From Marvania coccoides (taxonomy: Eukaryota > Chlorophyta > Trebouxiophyceae > Chlorellales > Chlorellaceae), in NCBI GenBank assembly GCA_963854735.1, contig OY978106.1:496001-560000 (forward strand): 64,000 bases of DNA. The letters are read 5' to 3'. This document shows positions 1 to 10,123 of this stretch, one piece after another. How positions within the stretch are numbered: the first letter of the stretch is position 1; the number at the start of each line of letters is the position of its first letter. The notes under the pieces were generated by a model that saw only the letters and a program-made list of their open reading frames with translations, was not told the DNA's origin and made no database searches. Position numbers and translations under genes: made by a program.

Positions 1-320
1 GCAGCGGCCCCCAAACCATTGAGAGGAACCAGGCGGCCATTGGCTCGCCAAAAGGGCGCCTGTGGAGCCAAACACAATTTAGGCAATCATTTAATACGTT
101 TAAAGCCCTGTAGGCGGATTCCGAAATGTTTTGCCAGTTTTCCCGAAACCCCACTCTTTCCTCCTTCTTTGGTGTTTGAAGGTTTCTGTTTACATTGTTA
201 GGTGTGGCATTAAGCAATTACTATCAATTTGAAATACTTTAGTCGTTATTTAATCATTATAATTGAGAAAATGCGAGTTTTTGGCAGCGCTCAATTGATG
301 TTGACGTTGCAACAAACGTA

Positions 321-1971
321 TCAAACTGCAAGCTCTTTTAATCTCTGCAGCTTCGATTCCAGCCCCGGCACGGGCGCCCCCACCCTCTCACACGCTTCCT
401 GTAGCACCCAAAACCCCCAAGACAGAAGGAAACGTGAGACAAACCCCGATTTAAAATAAAATAATAATAACCGAAAAAAAAAAAAAAAAAAAAAAAAAAA
501 CTTGCCTTGAGTTTCTGCTTATTCAGCGTGCTGACTCCAGAAATATGGCTGCCGCCATACCTGCACGTTTTCCCACCCCCCCACACGTCCATCTTCTCCC
601 CCCAGCAGCACTCTCCGTCCCAAAACCAACACCGACGCTTTTGCCCCACAATTTCAATCGCGCGCCCGTCAAATTCCTTGTCGTACCAGTTGCCCTTGTT
701 GCGGTGGATCTGCCACTCGGGAGGCGCCCGTCGCAGCAGACTGCTCACCCACTGCTTCGCTTTTCCGCGCGTCCGCAGCAGCATCACAGCCTTTAAGATT
801 TGCTGCTCCTTGGGGGAGAGGTCGCCGTGGCGGCCGTTGAGCTTGTCTGTCCGCACCCGCCGCGCCTCCTGAAATGAATTTTAAAACAGGGAAAACATTG
901 GCAAATGTTCAACACATGAGTGATGAAGTGATGATGCCATGAACGTAAGAGAAGAAAGAAATCAGAAAGAAAAAAAATGCTGAATAAGCCCTGAAATTAA
1001 AGAAAAATCTCACCCAGAGCGTCAACGCCGCTGCTACTGAAATATTATACGACTCCACAAACCCATCCATAGGCAGCGTAATGCACGCGTCCGCCGCTGC
1101 CACCGCCTCCTCCGTCACCCCCTTCAGCTCATTCCCAAACACCACCGCTGTGGGCCTCGTCCAATCGATTGCACCCGGCGAAACAGCATCCGCCCTCAAG
1201 TGCGTCACAACTATCTGAAATCCCAACCGTTTGGCCTGGTCCAAGCAGTCTGCGGTGGAGTCGAAAACCTGCACGTCCAGCCACTTCTCCGCGCCGCCGC
1301 TGGTGCGCGTGCTTTGCTTGTACCGATCGTCGGTGGTGTCTCGGATGACGTTGACGGCGCCGCAGCCCAGGGCATCGGCGGTGCGGCAGACGGCGGCCAG
1401 GTTGCCCAAGTCATAGGGGCGCTCCACGATGGGGAGCACGTTGAACGTGCGCTGCGCTGCATGTGCGTTGCAAGCGAGAGGGATACGCGTTTAGGAAAAG
1501 TTCGTGGGTTTAAATTGGAGATGATGGGAGAAATGAAGGGGAAATGGCTGATACAAATTCTCAGGTATGAAATGGATGGGAAAAAATGAAGCAGCACACC
1601 AAGAAATGAAGCGGCGCAACACTATGCTGCAACTTACCGCAAACGGCCTCTATCCTGGCTATTCTCTCCTTGGTAAGCAGAGGCTCGATCATTTCCACAA
1701 CCTGGAAAGAGTCCAGAAAAGTGTCATGGTCCAGCTCAAAGCTGTCCTTCCAAGGGAAGCGCGTGCCCTCAGCTATGGCGTCCTCCATAGGCCTCCTAGC
1801 AATTTTGTAGTCTGGCAAAGCAGCGCGACTTTTGAGTCGGGCACCGGCAGGGTGTACTTCCGCAGCGTCGGCGAAGAAATGGCGAGCAGGGGAAGAGGTT
1901 TGAGGCAGTGCGCTGCCCCATCGGAAGAATGCGCGTCGAAAGAGCATCGTGGGCGCCGGCGAGAGCCTCAT
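321..1971 (-). CDS. SpoU/TrmH-family RNA 2'-O-ribose methyltransferase
   Basis: Four exons: complement(join(321..398,506..868,1014..1456,1638..1971)), 405 aa, all phases match. The SpoU knot fold is clear in exon 2: RPYDLGNLAAVCRTADALG (motif 1), VVFGNELKGVTEEA (motif 2) and ESYNISVAAALTL (motif 3), the S-adenosylmethionine-binding and dimer elements of enzymes that 2'-O-methylate tRNA or rRNA. The N-terminus (MRLSPAPTMLFRRAFFRWGS) is basic and hydrophobic, so an organellar presequence is possible. The C-terminal exons carry a basic tail. The last intron needs a GC donor (AAG|GCAAGT, followed by 27 T); reading through gives an absurd poly-Phe stretch, whereas splicing gives a tidy 25-residue end. 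The substrate (tRNA G18 or rRNA) cannot be told. Confidence 0.88.
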
Positions 1972-2417
1972 TCGGCTGGGTTCCGTGGCGGCTTCTTTTC
2001 AAAGATTAAAAAATCTGTAATGATTTCTCGGAGGGCATTTGAGGGTGTTAGGTGCCCATGTTTGGCAAGTTCACGGTTATATAATATTGGATACGAGGTA
2101 TTGGTTTTTAGAATGCTCGAAAGAGTTTGATCTTGAGCAGCAGACATAGCCGTTTCAGAGCGACCATCTCGCAATGAATTTTATTAGTAGTATTTCGTTT
2201 CTCGGACATTTGCATGCATTTATCAACCCATCAAACAGCTCAGAATTGCCGTTAAATTGGTCGTCCCTTATTCTTCATTTTCACAATTCAATTGAACTTT
2301 GCCCTCGCAAAAACCACCATCCTTTCTCTGGAAACCCCACCCTTGGCATGGACTCAATATTTGCAAATTTAATTCCCAGCCACCTCTCCATATACTATAA
2401 ATAGTATCGCCGGAACA
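1972..2417. promoter_or_regulatory. divergent intergenic region, SpoU (-) / membrane protein 1 (+)
   Basis: The 446 bp between two start codons holds no convincing gene. A 68-codon minus-strand ORF (1968-2174) just upstream of the SpoU start overlaps it and could be a 5'-leader ORF. The region presumably holds both promoters. Confidence 0.35.
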
Positions 2418-3458
2418 ATGCCGCCCACCGGCTCCCGCTGCGAGCAGCCCCTCACAGCCGCGGAAAAGAGCGTCATCTCCTTCGACCGCATCTCCTTCAA
2501 CATTGCCCTCGCCATGTCCTCCATGGTCCTCCCCATCAACGAGCGCGACGCCATGCTGTGGGCCTCCTTCTCTTTTGCCTCCCTCTCCGTGTTCAGCATC
2601 ATCGTGACCTTCTTCCCCAGCCGCACCTACCTCAAATACCGCACCCTGCTGCTGCTATGCGGCAAAATCGTCGTGTTTTCACCGCCCTACGTGCGATCTC
2701 CGGCCTTTATCCCCACCCGCCTCAGAGACCCCCCCAGCACAGGCGTGCTGGGCCCAGTAATCAACATGTTTCGGGTATATGCGGGCAACAGATCACTTTC
2801 CATGATGATTAGCAGTGTTTTCTACCCCATCCCGTTAGGCTGGCACGTCATCATTCAGTGCATTAGTCTTCAATTAGTTTCCAACCCTGGGGTGTGCAGC
2901 TCCACGCTCATGCGCGCCCCAGAGGTGGCCGGCATGTTTACGAACTTCCACACGTTCATGAACCAGCTCGCAAAGCCAAGTAAGCGCAGCGCCTTTGCAG
3001 CATCACTAGTTCCCCTTGGGAAATGTCGGTTTCCTTTTTTTCTTCCTCCAATGCATTCAATGCGAGCACATCAATTAAATACGTTCAAAATCTTGTTTTC
3101 CTGACCTATCCCTTTCTTCATTTATTAATTTATTAACTCCCCTGCAGTCGTGTTTTTGGTGACCAAGCTCAGCGGGCAAAGCACCCTCCTGCCGCAGGGC
3201 GACTTCCAGCGCTGCGTGATTTTTAACACCTGGATGAACATATCCATGGGCATTGGCATGGCCATCCTCACGTCGATGCCTCATCCCATTGTGAAAGCAG
3301 ACTGGCGGCGATGGCAGGCGTGGCTGAAAAGCTACGCCCCGCTGCCGCTGGCGTACGCGCTGGAGTTTAATTTCCAGGTCTTGTGGTGGTGGCTTATGCT
3401 GTGCTTGTCGTGGATTGCTGCCCTTGTATTGGTTTCGAAAAAGCACTTGCCCATGTGA
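2418..3458 (+). CDS. multi-pass membrane protein, tandem paralogue 1
   Basis: join(2418..2979,3148..3458), 290 aa; donor A|GTAAGC, acceptor CCTGCAG, phase 1. I do not recognise the family. Hydrophobic segments lie at about residues 48-68 (LWASFSFASLSVFSIIVTFF), 75-90, 125-150 and at the C-terminal end (LWWWLMLCLSWIAALVLV). A Pro/Tyr/Lys-containing loop (SRTYLKYRTLLLLCGK) is shared with the next gene (SKPTYVKYRYFILCLTR), as are a DRI(S/A)F start of the core and similar length, so the two arose by tandem duplication. No signal peptide or catalytic motif is visible. The start is the first ATG of the exon. Confidence 0.75.
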
Positions 3459-3998
3459 GAAAGAAAGAACGACTTTCTTACTGCACGCATGTTACAATTG
3501 CGTGAGAGTTTTCAGAGGAGATGGCAGACTGAGGCGGGGTGTTAGGGGGCATAGAATGGGTTGATGGGAAGCACAGAGGCGGAATGTGGGTGAGAGCTTG
3601 CATGGGAGGGGATCAGTTTTATTCTAGGGGTGAGCTATGCAAGGGTGCTGGAAGCTGGACTAGCTAGGGTCCGAGACAGAAGGTCTGCCCACGCGCCCAA
3701 GAGGCCTGTAAGTACACATTATGACCTTTCTTCCCACAGGAAAATCCCAGCACCAAAAATCGCTTGTTGTGGTCGGTATTAAAACTATTTAATAAATCAT
3801 TTCAATTTGGGGACACCAAGCAGAATGGAAATGCCGCGGTTGGGCCGCTTGCGTCGTCGTTGTTCGCGGTTTAAAATTTAGAAAATCTTTACCACCAGAA
3901 ACTCGTCCCGATCTGATGATATTCAAACAGTAGAGAACCAGCTCTCTTATATTCCAAGAGCAATCCCGATTGTACTTCGCACGTATATATTTTCAAAC
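3459..3998. other. intergenic, no gene seen
   Basis: 540 bp between the tandem paralogues, presumably the 3'UTR of the first and promoter of the second. No ORF or RNA gene recognised. Confidence 0.5.
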
Positions 3999-5187
3999 AT
4001 GAGTGCAAACAATCGGCTGTCTCTGCAGCAAATTAAGCAGATCCAAATAGGTATGCAGCCAAATTCCGTTGTAAACACTTTACTTGCTCCCCCAGCGTGC
4101 GATCAACGCAATTGGTTGTGTGCTGTCAGATGAAAAATAAACTCACACTGACGCCCCTCTTTGCAGACCGAATTGCCTTCCCCAGCGCGCTGTTAATGGG
4201 GCTCGCGCTCTTCCCCGTGTTCGACCCCAATCTACGGCTGGCCATGCGGGCCTCAGCGGGCGTTGCCGTGGGCGTTCTCGTGATCCCCACCGCCGCAGTT
4301 TTCCTCCTTTCCAAACCAACCTACGTCAAGTACCGCTATTTCATCCTCTGTTTAACCCGAATCGCGCTGTTATCGCCGCTGCCCCACTTGCACGACCCAA
4401 ATTCGATCGCTACGAGGCTGAGGACGGACCCCTTGCCTGGTTTTTTCGGCGCTGCCATCACCTTCTTCCGATTTATCGCCGGCATTCGCTGCCTGCACCT
4501 CTTCTACGCCCCTCTGTTCTACTCATTGCCCTTCTCAGAGAGCATATTTTTTCAGATCCTCAGCATGTTCGCGTTGAGGAACCTGGCGCTGTGCGATTCT
4601 CAGGTAATAGAACATACAAATTGTCCGCATAACAAGTATTCATATCAAATAATAAAAGAAATCGAACTTCTAGTTGTGTGCATGTATTTGCACACGAAAG
4701 AAAGAGCTAGTCTCCACTTGTGCAGCATATTTAGTCATTCTATGGTTCACCGCCAATATCTGAATTTTATCCACTTCTCTCTTTTAAATTTGCGCAGCTC
4801 ATTCGAGGGCTGGGCCCCCAGCTCAGGCAGTTGGCTTCGTTCATGGGGGAGCTTACCGCCCCCTTCCTCTACCTGCCCACCCGCCTCTTTGGCAAAATCG
4901 CCCTCGTGCCGTCAACGCCCCTGCAGCTCTGCGCCTCCGCCGTCACCTTCAGCCAAATCATGTTTGGGGTCATCCTCCCGATGCCTTTCATGCTGAGGTT
5001 TCTGGCAGAAACGCCCTCGGCGGACGGCAGGCCGCCCCCTCGGCGCCACCCCTGGGCGTCCCTGGAACGCCTTTTATTTGCGAGGATGGGGGACATTCAC
5101 GTGGCGGTGGTGTGTTGGTGGACGCTGATGTCGGTAGCGTGGATCATTTCGCTGTACCCAGTGGCGCTGTCGGTGCTGAGGCAGTGA
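3999..5187 (+). CDS. multi-pass membrane protein, tandem paralogue 2
   Basis: join(3999..4050,4167..4603,4798..5187), 292 aa. Exon 1 is only 52 nt (MSANNRLSLQQIKQIQI plus one base) and joins in phase 1 to a DRIAFPSALLMGLALF start that aligns with DRISFNIALAMSSMVL of the preceding gene. Predicted membrane segments: about residues 40-62 (AGVAVGVLVIPTAAVFLL), 70-85, 115-150, 205-235 and the C-terminus (VVCWWTLMSVAWIISLY). Function unknown. The conserved R-loop and C-terminal WW/WxxS segment mark the same family as its neighbour. The second and third introns positions differ from paralogue 1, so the intron structure has diverged since duplication. Confidence 0.72.
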
Positions 5188-6029
5188 TTTTGAAGATAAC
5201 CTGGTTATCGTACTGTATTTCTTTATATATTCTTTCAATTTTTCGAGGACAACTAGCTTTAATAATTTAAACTTTCTTGATTCTTTTGCTTCTCTGAGGG
5301 ACAGCGCACGTATTCCTTCGTTCTACATCAATCAGTAGTAACTTAACATTCAAAGGTAGCAGGTAGCTAAATTCATCGCACCGATGTAAGAACTAATCTC
5401 AGCTTTTTATGTAAGCGGCAGCCTGGCTGTAGCGATTCCAACCTCGACGCCGGCGCTGTGTCAGGCCCCCTTGAGTTGGGAGACCCTTGCACTGAATGTG
5501 TATAATATACGACGGAACGGTGAATTTAATTCATGATGCAGCCCAGCCAGAAGAGCTGTGAAGCGTAGAGCTTGTACAACTAATTGGAAGCATTATTAAA
5601 TATTTTTGAGGAGGTTTTCGGTGAGAAAAGACTGGACCTCGAGGGGAATTCATTTGTAAATTGCAATTTCGAAATAAATTGTGGGCTATTTCGCTGTGGG
5701 TCCAATTGTATACGCCATGGTTTTACTCGAAAATTACATTTTTTTATTTCCCTTGTAAAGGGAGAGCGGAATGGGAATGGGAACCTTTTTTGAAGAAATT
5801 GTCTTCGTTTTCCAGGTGATTGCCAAGCCTTTATTATTCAATATATTACAAGCCGAAACACATAAACCGACCTCAACTGTTGACCGAGTTCTATCTCTAA
5901 TATTTTCAAAAATAGTTTATCTTGATCAAGGAATTGACCCATTTTTTTCTCATTCGCGAAATTCATAATACACCCGTCACCGTCATCTCACTCTTAAATA
6001 AAAACGCCTCTAAACCCCCCTAAAAAAAT
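5188..6029. other. intergenic, no gene seen
   Basis: 842 AT-rich bp. Two short overlapping plus-strand ORFs (5584-5968) have AT-rich codon use unlike neighbouring exons and no recognisable domain, so I do not call them. Confidence 0.5.
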
Positions 6030-7801
6030 ATGAGTTGGATTTTTCACCGCTGCTTGGCCAGCACCGCTCTTCGCCAGATGCTCGTGCGCCAGTACTCTGC
6101 GGCAGCTGCACCACAGAGGGGGCCGCCAATGCGGCAACTGGGCATCCCTAATGTCGCCCATATAATCGCTGTCGCTTCTGGAAAGGGCGGCGTCGGCAAA
6201 TCAACTACCGCTGTCAACATTGCAGCGGCGCTGGCAAACAACCTGGGCCTGCGCGTGGGCCTCCTGGTGCGACAGAGCTCTATCTCTTCATACAATTTCT
6301 TCCTTTAATTCAATAATGGGGGAAGTAAAAACCACAGAAGCCTCAATAATAGCCTCCGAAGCAGGTTGCTTCTTTCATTAAAGCCAGCCATGACGCTGGC
6401 GAGTACGAGAAGCTGCGTGGTTGGATATAAGCTTTTCTTTTCTTTTCCTTTGTTATTCTTTTCTCTTTTTCTTTTAGCGGTTGGTTTTTCTTTGGTCTTT
6501 CTTTATTCTCATTTTCATTCATCAATTTATTATTATTATTTCTGCTTGCACTTCGGTGCCAGTCTGCTATGTTGCCTTAGCTGCTTCTTTGTGCGGACTT
6601 TAAACCTGTAATGTATGTATGTATGTGTATATAAACATTTTTAACTTGATTAATTCAATTCCTCTGCAGGATGCTGACGTCTACGGCCCGTCAATTCCGT
6701 GCCTGCTCAACCTCCATGGACGCCCCAAGGCAGACGCAGGCAAGGGTACCAATGCATTCATGTGAAAAACAGCACATCGAATTTGCCCCACCGTTTTTTT
6801 ACGAGAGAGAGAAGAGAGCTTGCTTTTATTTCAAAATCTTCTCAATTCGCAGATGACAAGATGCTTCCGCTGCAAGCGCACGGCATTTCCGCCATGAGCA
6901 TGGGTTTTTTGATGGACGCAGACGTGGCTGCGGTGTGGAGAGGGCCCATGGTTATGTCAGCCCTCGATACCTTCATCACTAAAGTCAATTGGGGGGAGCT
7001 GGACGTGCTGGTCATCGACATGCCACCTGGCACCGGGGACGCGCAGGTAGGTCGAGAAAAAGAAAGGAGACCCGAAGAAAGGCACAGGGAATACATCATC
7101 ATCATCATTGTCGGAAATTCTTGGTTTTTTCGCATTGAGCGTTGCATTCCTAAATTGATAACGATGAAATTGCAGTTTCTTTCTTTCTTTCTAATTCTTT
7201 CTTTCTTTCTAACAAATATTTAACTATTTCTGCAGATTACTATCAGTCAGCGGCTGGCGTTGTCTGGGGCGGTGGTGGTGAGCACCCCGCAGGATCTGGC
7301 GCTGCTGGACGCGCGGAGAGGGGTCACCATGTTTAGAAAGGTCAATGTTCCCATCCTAGGACTCGTAGAAAACATGTAAGGCTTCTTAAGGAACCCTAAT
7401 CACCAGCAAACTGTTTTTTTCCGCACCTTTTGCCCCATATTTCGCCAGTTTTGCACGTGATTGGTCAGGTTTTTAATGCGGAATTGGATTTGAGGTCATC
7501 TATTGCTTGATACGCTCGCAGGTCGTGGTTTGTGTGCGGCAACTGCGGTTCAGAGGCCCACGTATTCGGCTCTGGCGGCGTGGAGCGAACCGCCCAAGAT
7601 ATGGGACTCGACGTGTTAGGAAAGATTCCACTGCACATCGACATTAGGGTTACTGCCGATGAGGGCAACCCCATTGTGATCAGTCAGCCGGACAGCACAG
7701 CAGCCAAAGCGTACCTCAGTGTGGCGGAGCGGGTGTGGCAAAAACTGCAGGCGCTGGACGAGGCAGGGGCGCCGGGGCCGCCTAATGTTGTGATTAAGTG
7801 A
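6030..7801 (+). CDS. IND1: mitochondrial Fe-S cluster transfer P-loop NTPase (NUBPL/Ind1, Mrp family)
   Basis: join(6030..6266,6670..6745,6853..7046,7236..7375,7522..7801), 308 aa, the usual length for the family. Known role: Ind1/NUBPL delivers Fe-S clusters for assembly of respiratory complex I in the mitochondrial matrix. The N-terminus (residues 1-25, [18 protein letters not shown]) looks like a mitochondrial presequence. Deviant Walker A is GKGGVGKST at residues 51-59; [10 protein letters not shown] follows at the exon 1/2 junction; [37 protein letters not shown] and [15 protein letters not shown] (CxxC cluster ligands) are all Mrp signatures. Every junction restores a conserved motif, so the model is firm. 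A cytosolic Nbp35 is excluded by the lack of the N-terminal four-Cys motif. Confidence 0.95.
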
Positions 7802-8675
7802 TATATTGACACTCCTTGGTCAACACAAATGGGTGTGGCGTCTGATTTTTTTTGAGGCATCGACTGAGAATGAATTAAAATGTGCAAAATTAATCGCAGT
7901 TGTAAAACTCATTGGATCAATATATCGTTCTTATTATTATAATGCGTTTTTGGTGGCCAGAAAAGCTTGAGGGCGTGGCCTTAGTAGCATGGGGTTGTGC
8001 TGAAGCTGCCGCTGCTGTTTTCATCTGCCGCTTGCATGAGTCAATGCTGGCAAAGCTCAGAAAATCATTGGTATCCAGTGAAAATTAGCTTCCGCATGGG
8101 AGCTGATTTATATTTATAAATGTTTTTTTGGAACAATTTTTTCATTTCTCACTCACAGAAATGTGCATACACCATTTTGACTTCACCCTTTCATTCACGT
8201 GCTCAATTTTCATAAAAAACAAACCTTGAAATCACTGCGTGCCTTTTGTAAATTTCAGTAAAATTTACCCGCTCCTGATTATTAAGTTTGCCCTGCTCCT
8301 TCAAGGAGCAGCGCCCCATTGCCGTCAGAACAGTCTTTCGGCGGCAGAAAATAAAGCCTATCCCCCGATTTGCGAGGAAGAAACTGCCTGCATTGAAGTG
8401 TGGACACAGCCACGCCGACAGCTACTCAGAGAAGGGTCATATTCCTCCCCTCTTTTGAGCACCTCTCGTCGCCTTCTTCATATCCTATGTATCTCTGCAG
8501 TTCTTCAGCCGAGAATTCTTGCGACGGGGAGCCCAGTGGGCACATACTATAGCAGTCAACAAAAATGGCGCAAAAAGTCAAACCTATAGGACCGGCCAAA
8601 AGCAAAAGACAGAGAACGCCCGGAAATCTGTTGGGAAACACAATACTTTATTAGAGATAACCAGCGACAGCGACA
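7802..8675. other. intergenic with perfect inverted repeat
   Basis: 874 bp, presumably IND1 3'UTR and ACBP promoter. Contains a 9-bp perfect inverted repeat with one-base centre at 8293-8311 (CTGCTCCTT C AAGGAGCAG) and a 29-codon plus-strand ORF starting at 8564 that ends 22 bp before the ACBP start (possible upstream ORF). No gene recognised. Confidence 0.4.
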
Positions 8676-9393
8676 ATGACTGCTGACGTGAAATCCGCTG
8701 TGGCTGCCTTGGCCGCTGCCAAGGATGTCGCTGCCCTGGAGGCTGCGATTGCCGCTGCTTCCTTCCTGGTGGAGACCCCTGGAGATGATCGTCAAAAGCT
8801 GCGAGGTGGGCTGCAGAAGGATGGCCAGGTATTCCTCAAAATTGCAGTGAAAAGAAAATTAAAAAATCTCCATAATTCTGCAGCTGCCAAAACCAAGCTG
8901 AGGAAGATGAAGGCGGAGGAGGCCGCCAAGAGCAAGGCTGCGGCAGCGGACGCCAGCAAGCCCCAGGAGCGCTCCCCCCACGCCAAGGAGGCAAGTTGGC
9001 AAATTGTGGCTCATTGGTTTCTCCTGAGAAAATCTTCTAAACTCATGAATCTTCTGCCCCTTTATGCAGTCCTACGACGCTGCCGAGTTCGATAAGCTGG
9101 CCGAGAAATACGAGAAGCTCAACTGGCGCATCATTTCCAAGCCCGGTGGCGCCACCGTCAAGCCCGATGATTTCTACCTCATGTACGGCTACCACATGCA
9201 GGCCACCCAGGGGGACAACACCTCGGAGCGGCCAATGTGGGCGGAGAAGGGTGGTTTGGACTTTGAGGGGCGCGCCAAGTGGGACGCCTGGACTGCCGTC
9301 AAGGGCGTGGCAAAGGACAAAGCCCGGCTGGAGTTTGTCAAAACCTACTACGAGTTCCCCGTCAAGGCGCTGTACACCGACAGCCGGCCTTAG
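8676..9393 (+). CDS. acyl-CoA-binding domain protein
   Basis: Preferred model join(8676..8805,8884..8990,9070..9393), 186 aa. The last exon is the ACBP domain: KPDDFYLMYGYHMQATQGD, then RAKWDAWTAVKGVAKDKA, matching the family's Y-x-x-KQAT-GD and KW-AW-x-x-GxS/T segments that bind the CoA moiety and acyl chain. The cytosolic ACBP of about 90 aa is extended here by an N-terminal Ala/Lys-rich region (residues 1-80, coiled-coil-like), which I cannot assign. Intron 1 is uncertain: donor at 8806 (phase 1, acceptor CTGCAG) or donor at 8829 with a weaker acceptor. Intron 2 most simply uses a GC donor (GAG|GCAAGT at 8991). A canonical GT at 9007 would add WQI-type residues. Confidence 0.85.
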
Positions 9394-10123
9394 GGGAGCT
9401 TTTTTATGTGAAGAGGATGTGTGTGGGGGAGTAGATGGCAGCGTGCTTGCTATTAACGGCCACTGAGCCTTTGATTGCTGATCTTATCGATTGCAGAAGC
9501 TCTGCAGCTTGTTAATATGAATTTCGTGCGATTGTATCTAGTAAAGTTATTTTTATGTTTAGAATGAAGTTTTATAGTGCAATATTCTGAGGTGGTGCGG
9601 AGTAACGGCGGAGCGCCAAGTTCAGTCATTAATAATTCATTCATTAATTAATTAACTATGCCTGCAAGCCCAAAGAACGACTGCAGTAGAAGAGGTCGCT
9701 GCAGTTATCGTCTGCTGAAAGGAAGCTGTGTAGGTGCAGCGGCACTGCCCGCCCGCAGCTTCCTCTCTTAATTACTCTTTGTATTAAATTTAAAGCGCTC
9801 TTTCCATTTGTGCCACGAAATATATCTTTGTTTTCATCTAATCTGTGAACACCCCACCCCCCACTTCCTCAACAAAAAAAGCCATGATCTGATAAATTCG
9901 GTTGCAGAATTACAAAATACTGACAATGCCGCTCTCTGCCTGCCTGCAAAGCAATCTTTAGACTTTAAATCATTCATTTTTATTGATTTCTGCCACGCCC
10001 AAGCTCCAAACTTGCTGAATTTGCGCCGCAACCTTTCTTCACAAATTCGGTTGCAAATTTTCTGTTTCCCCGCAAACCGCAAATACATTAAATTTAGATG
10101 TTCCAACAGTGATCATTGTCGCC
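9394..10123. other. intergenic, no gene seen
   Basis: 730 AT-rich bp between ACBP and the condensin subunit, with short simple ATT/AAT tracts near 9630-9655. Nothing else recognised. Confidence 0.5.

Noticed and set aside
338..506. Read-through of the SpoU exon into a poly-Phe protein end
   Set aside because: The Phe run is the T27 tract of an intron; splicing with a GC donor gives a sensible end at 321.
5584..5968. Two overlapping short ORFs
   Set aside because: AT-rich codons unlike local exons, no motif, no splice partners.
8426..8641. 71-codon minus-strand ORF with a hydrophobic start
   Set aside because: Looks like a signal peptide but lies in the ACBP 5' flank with no family match or conserved motif.
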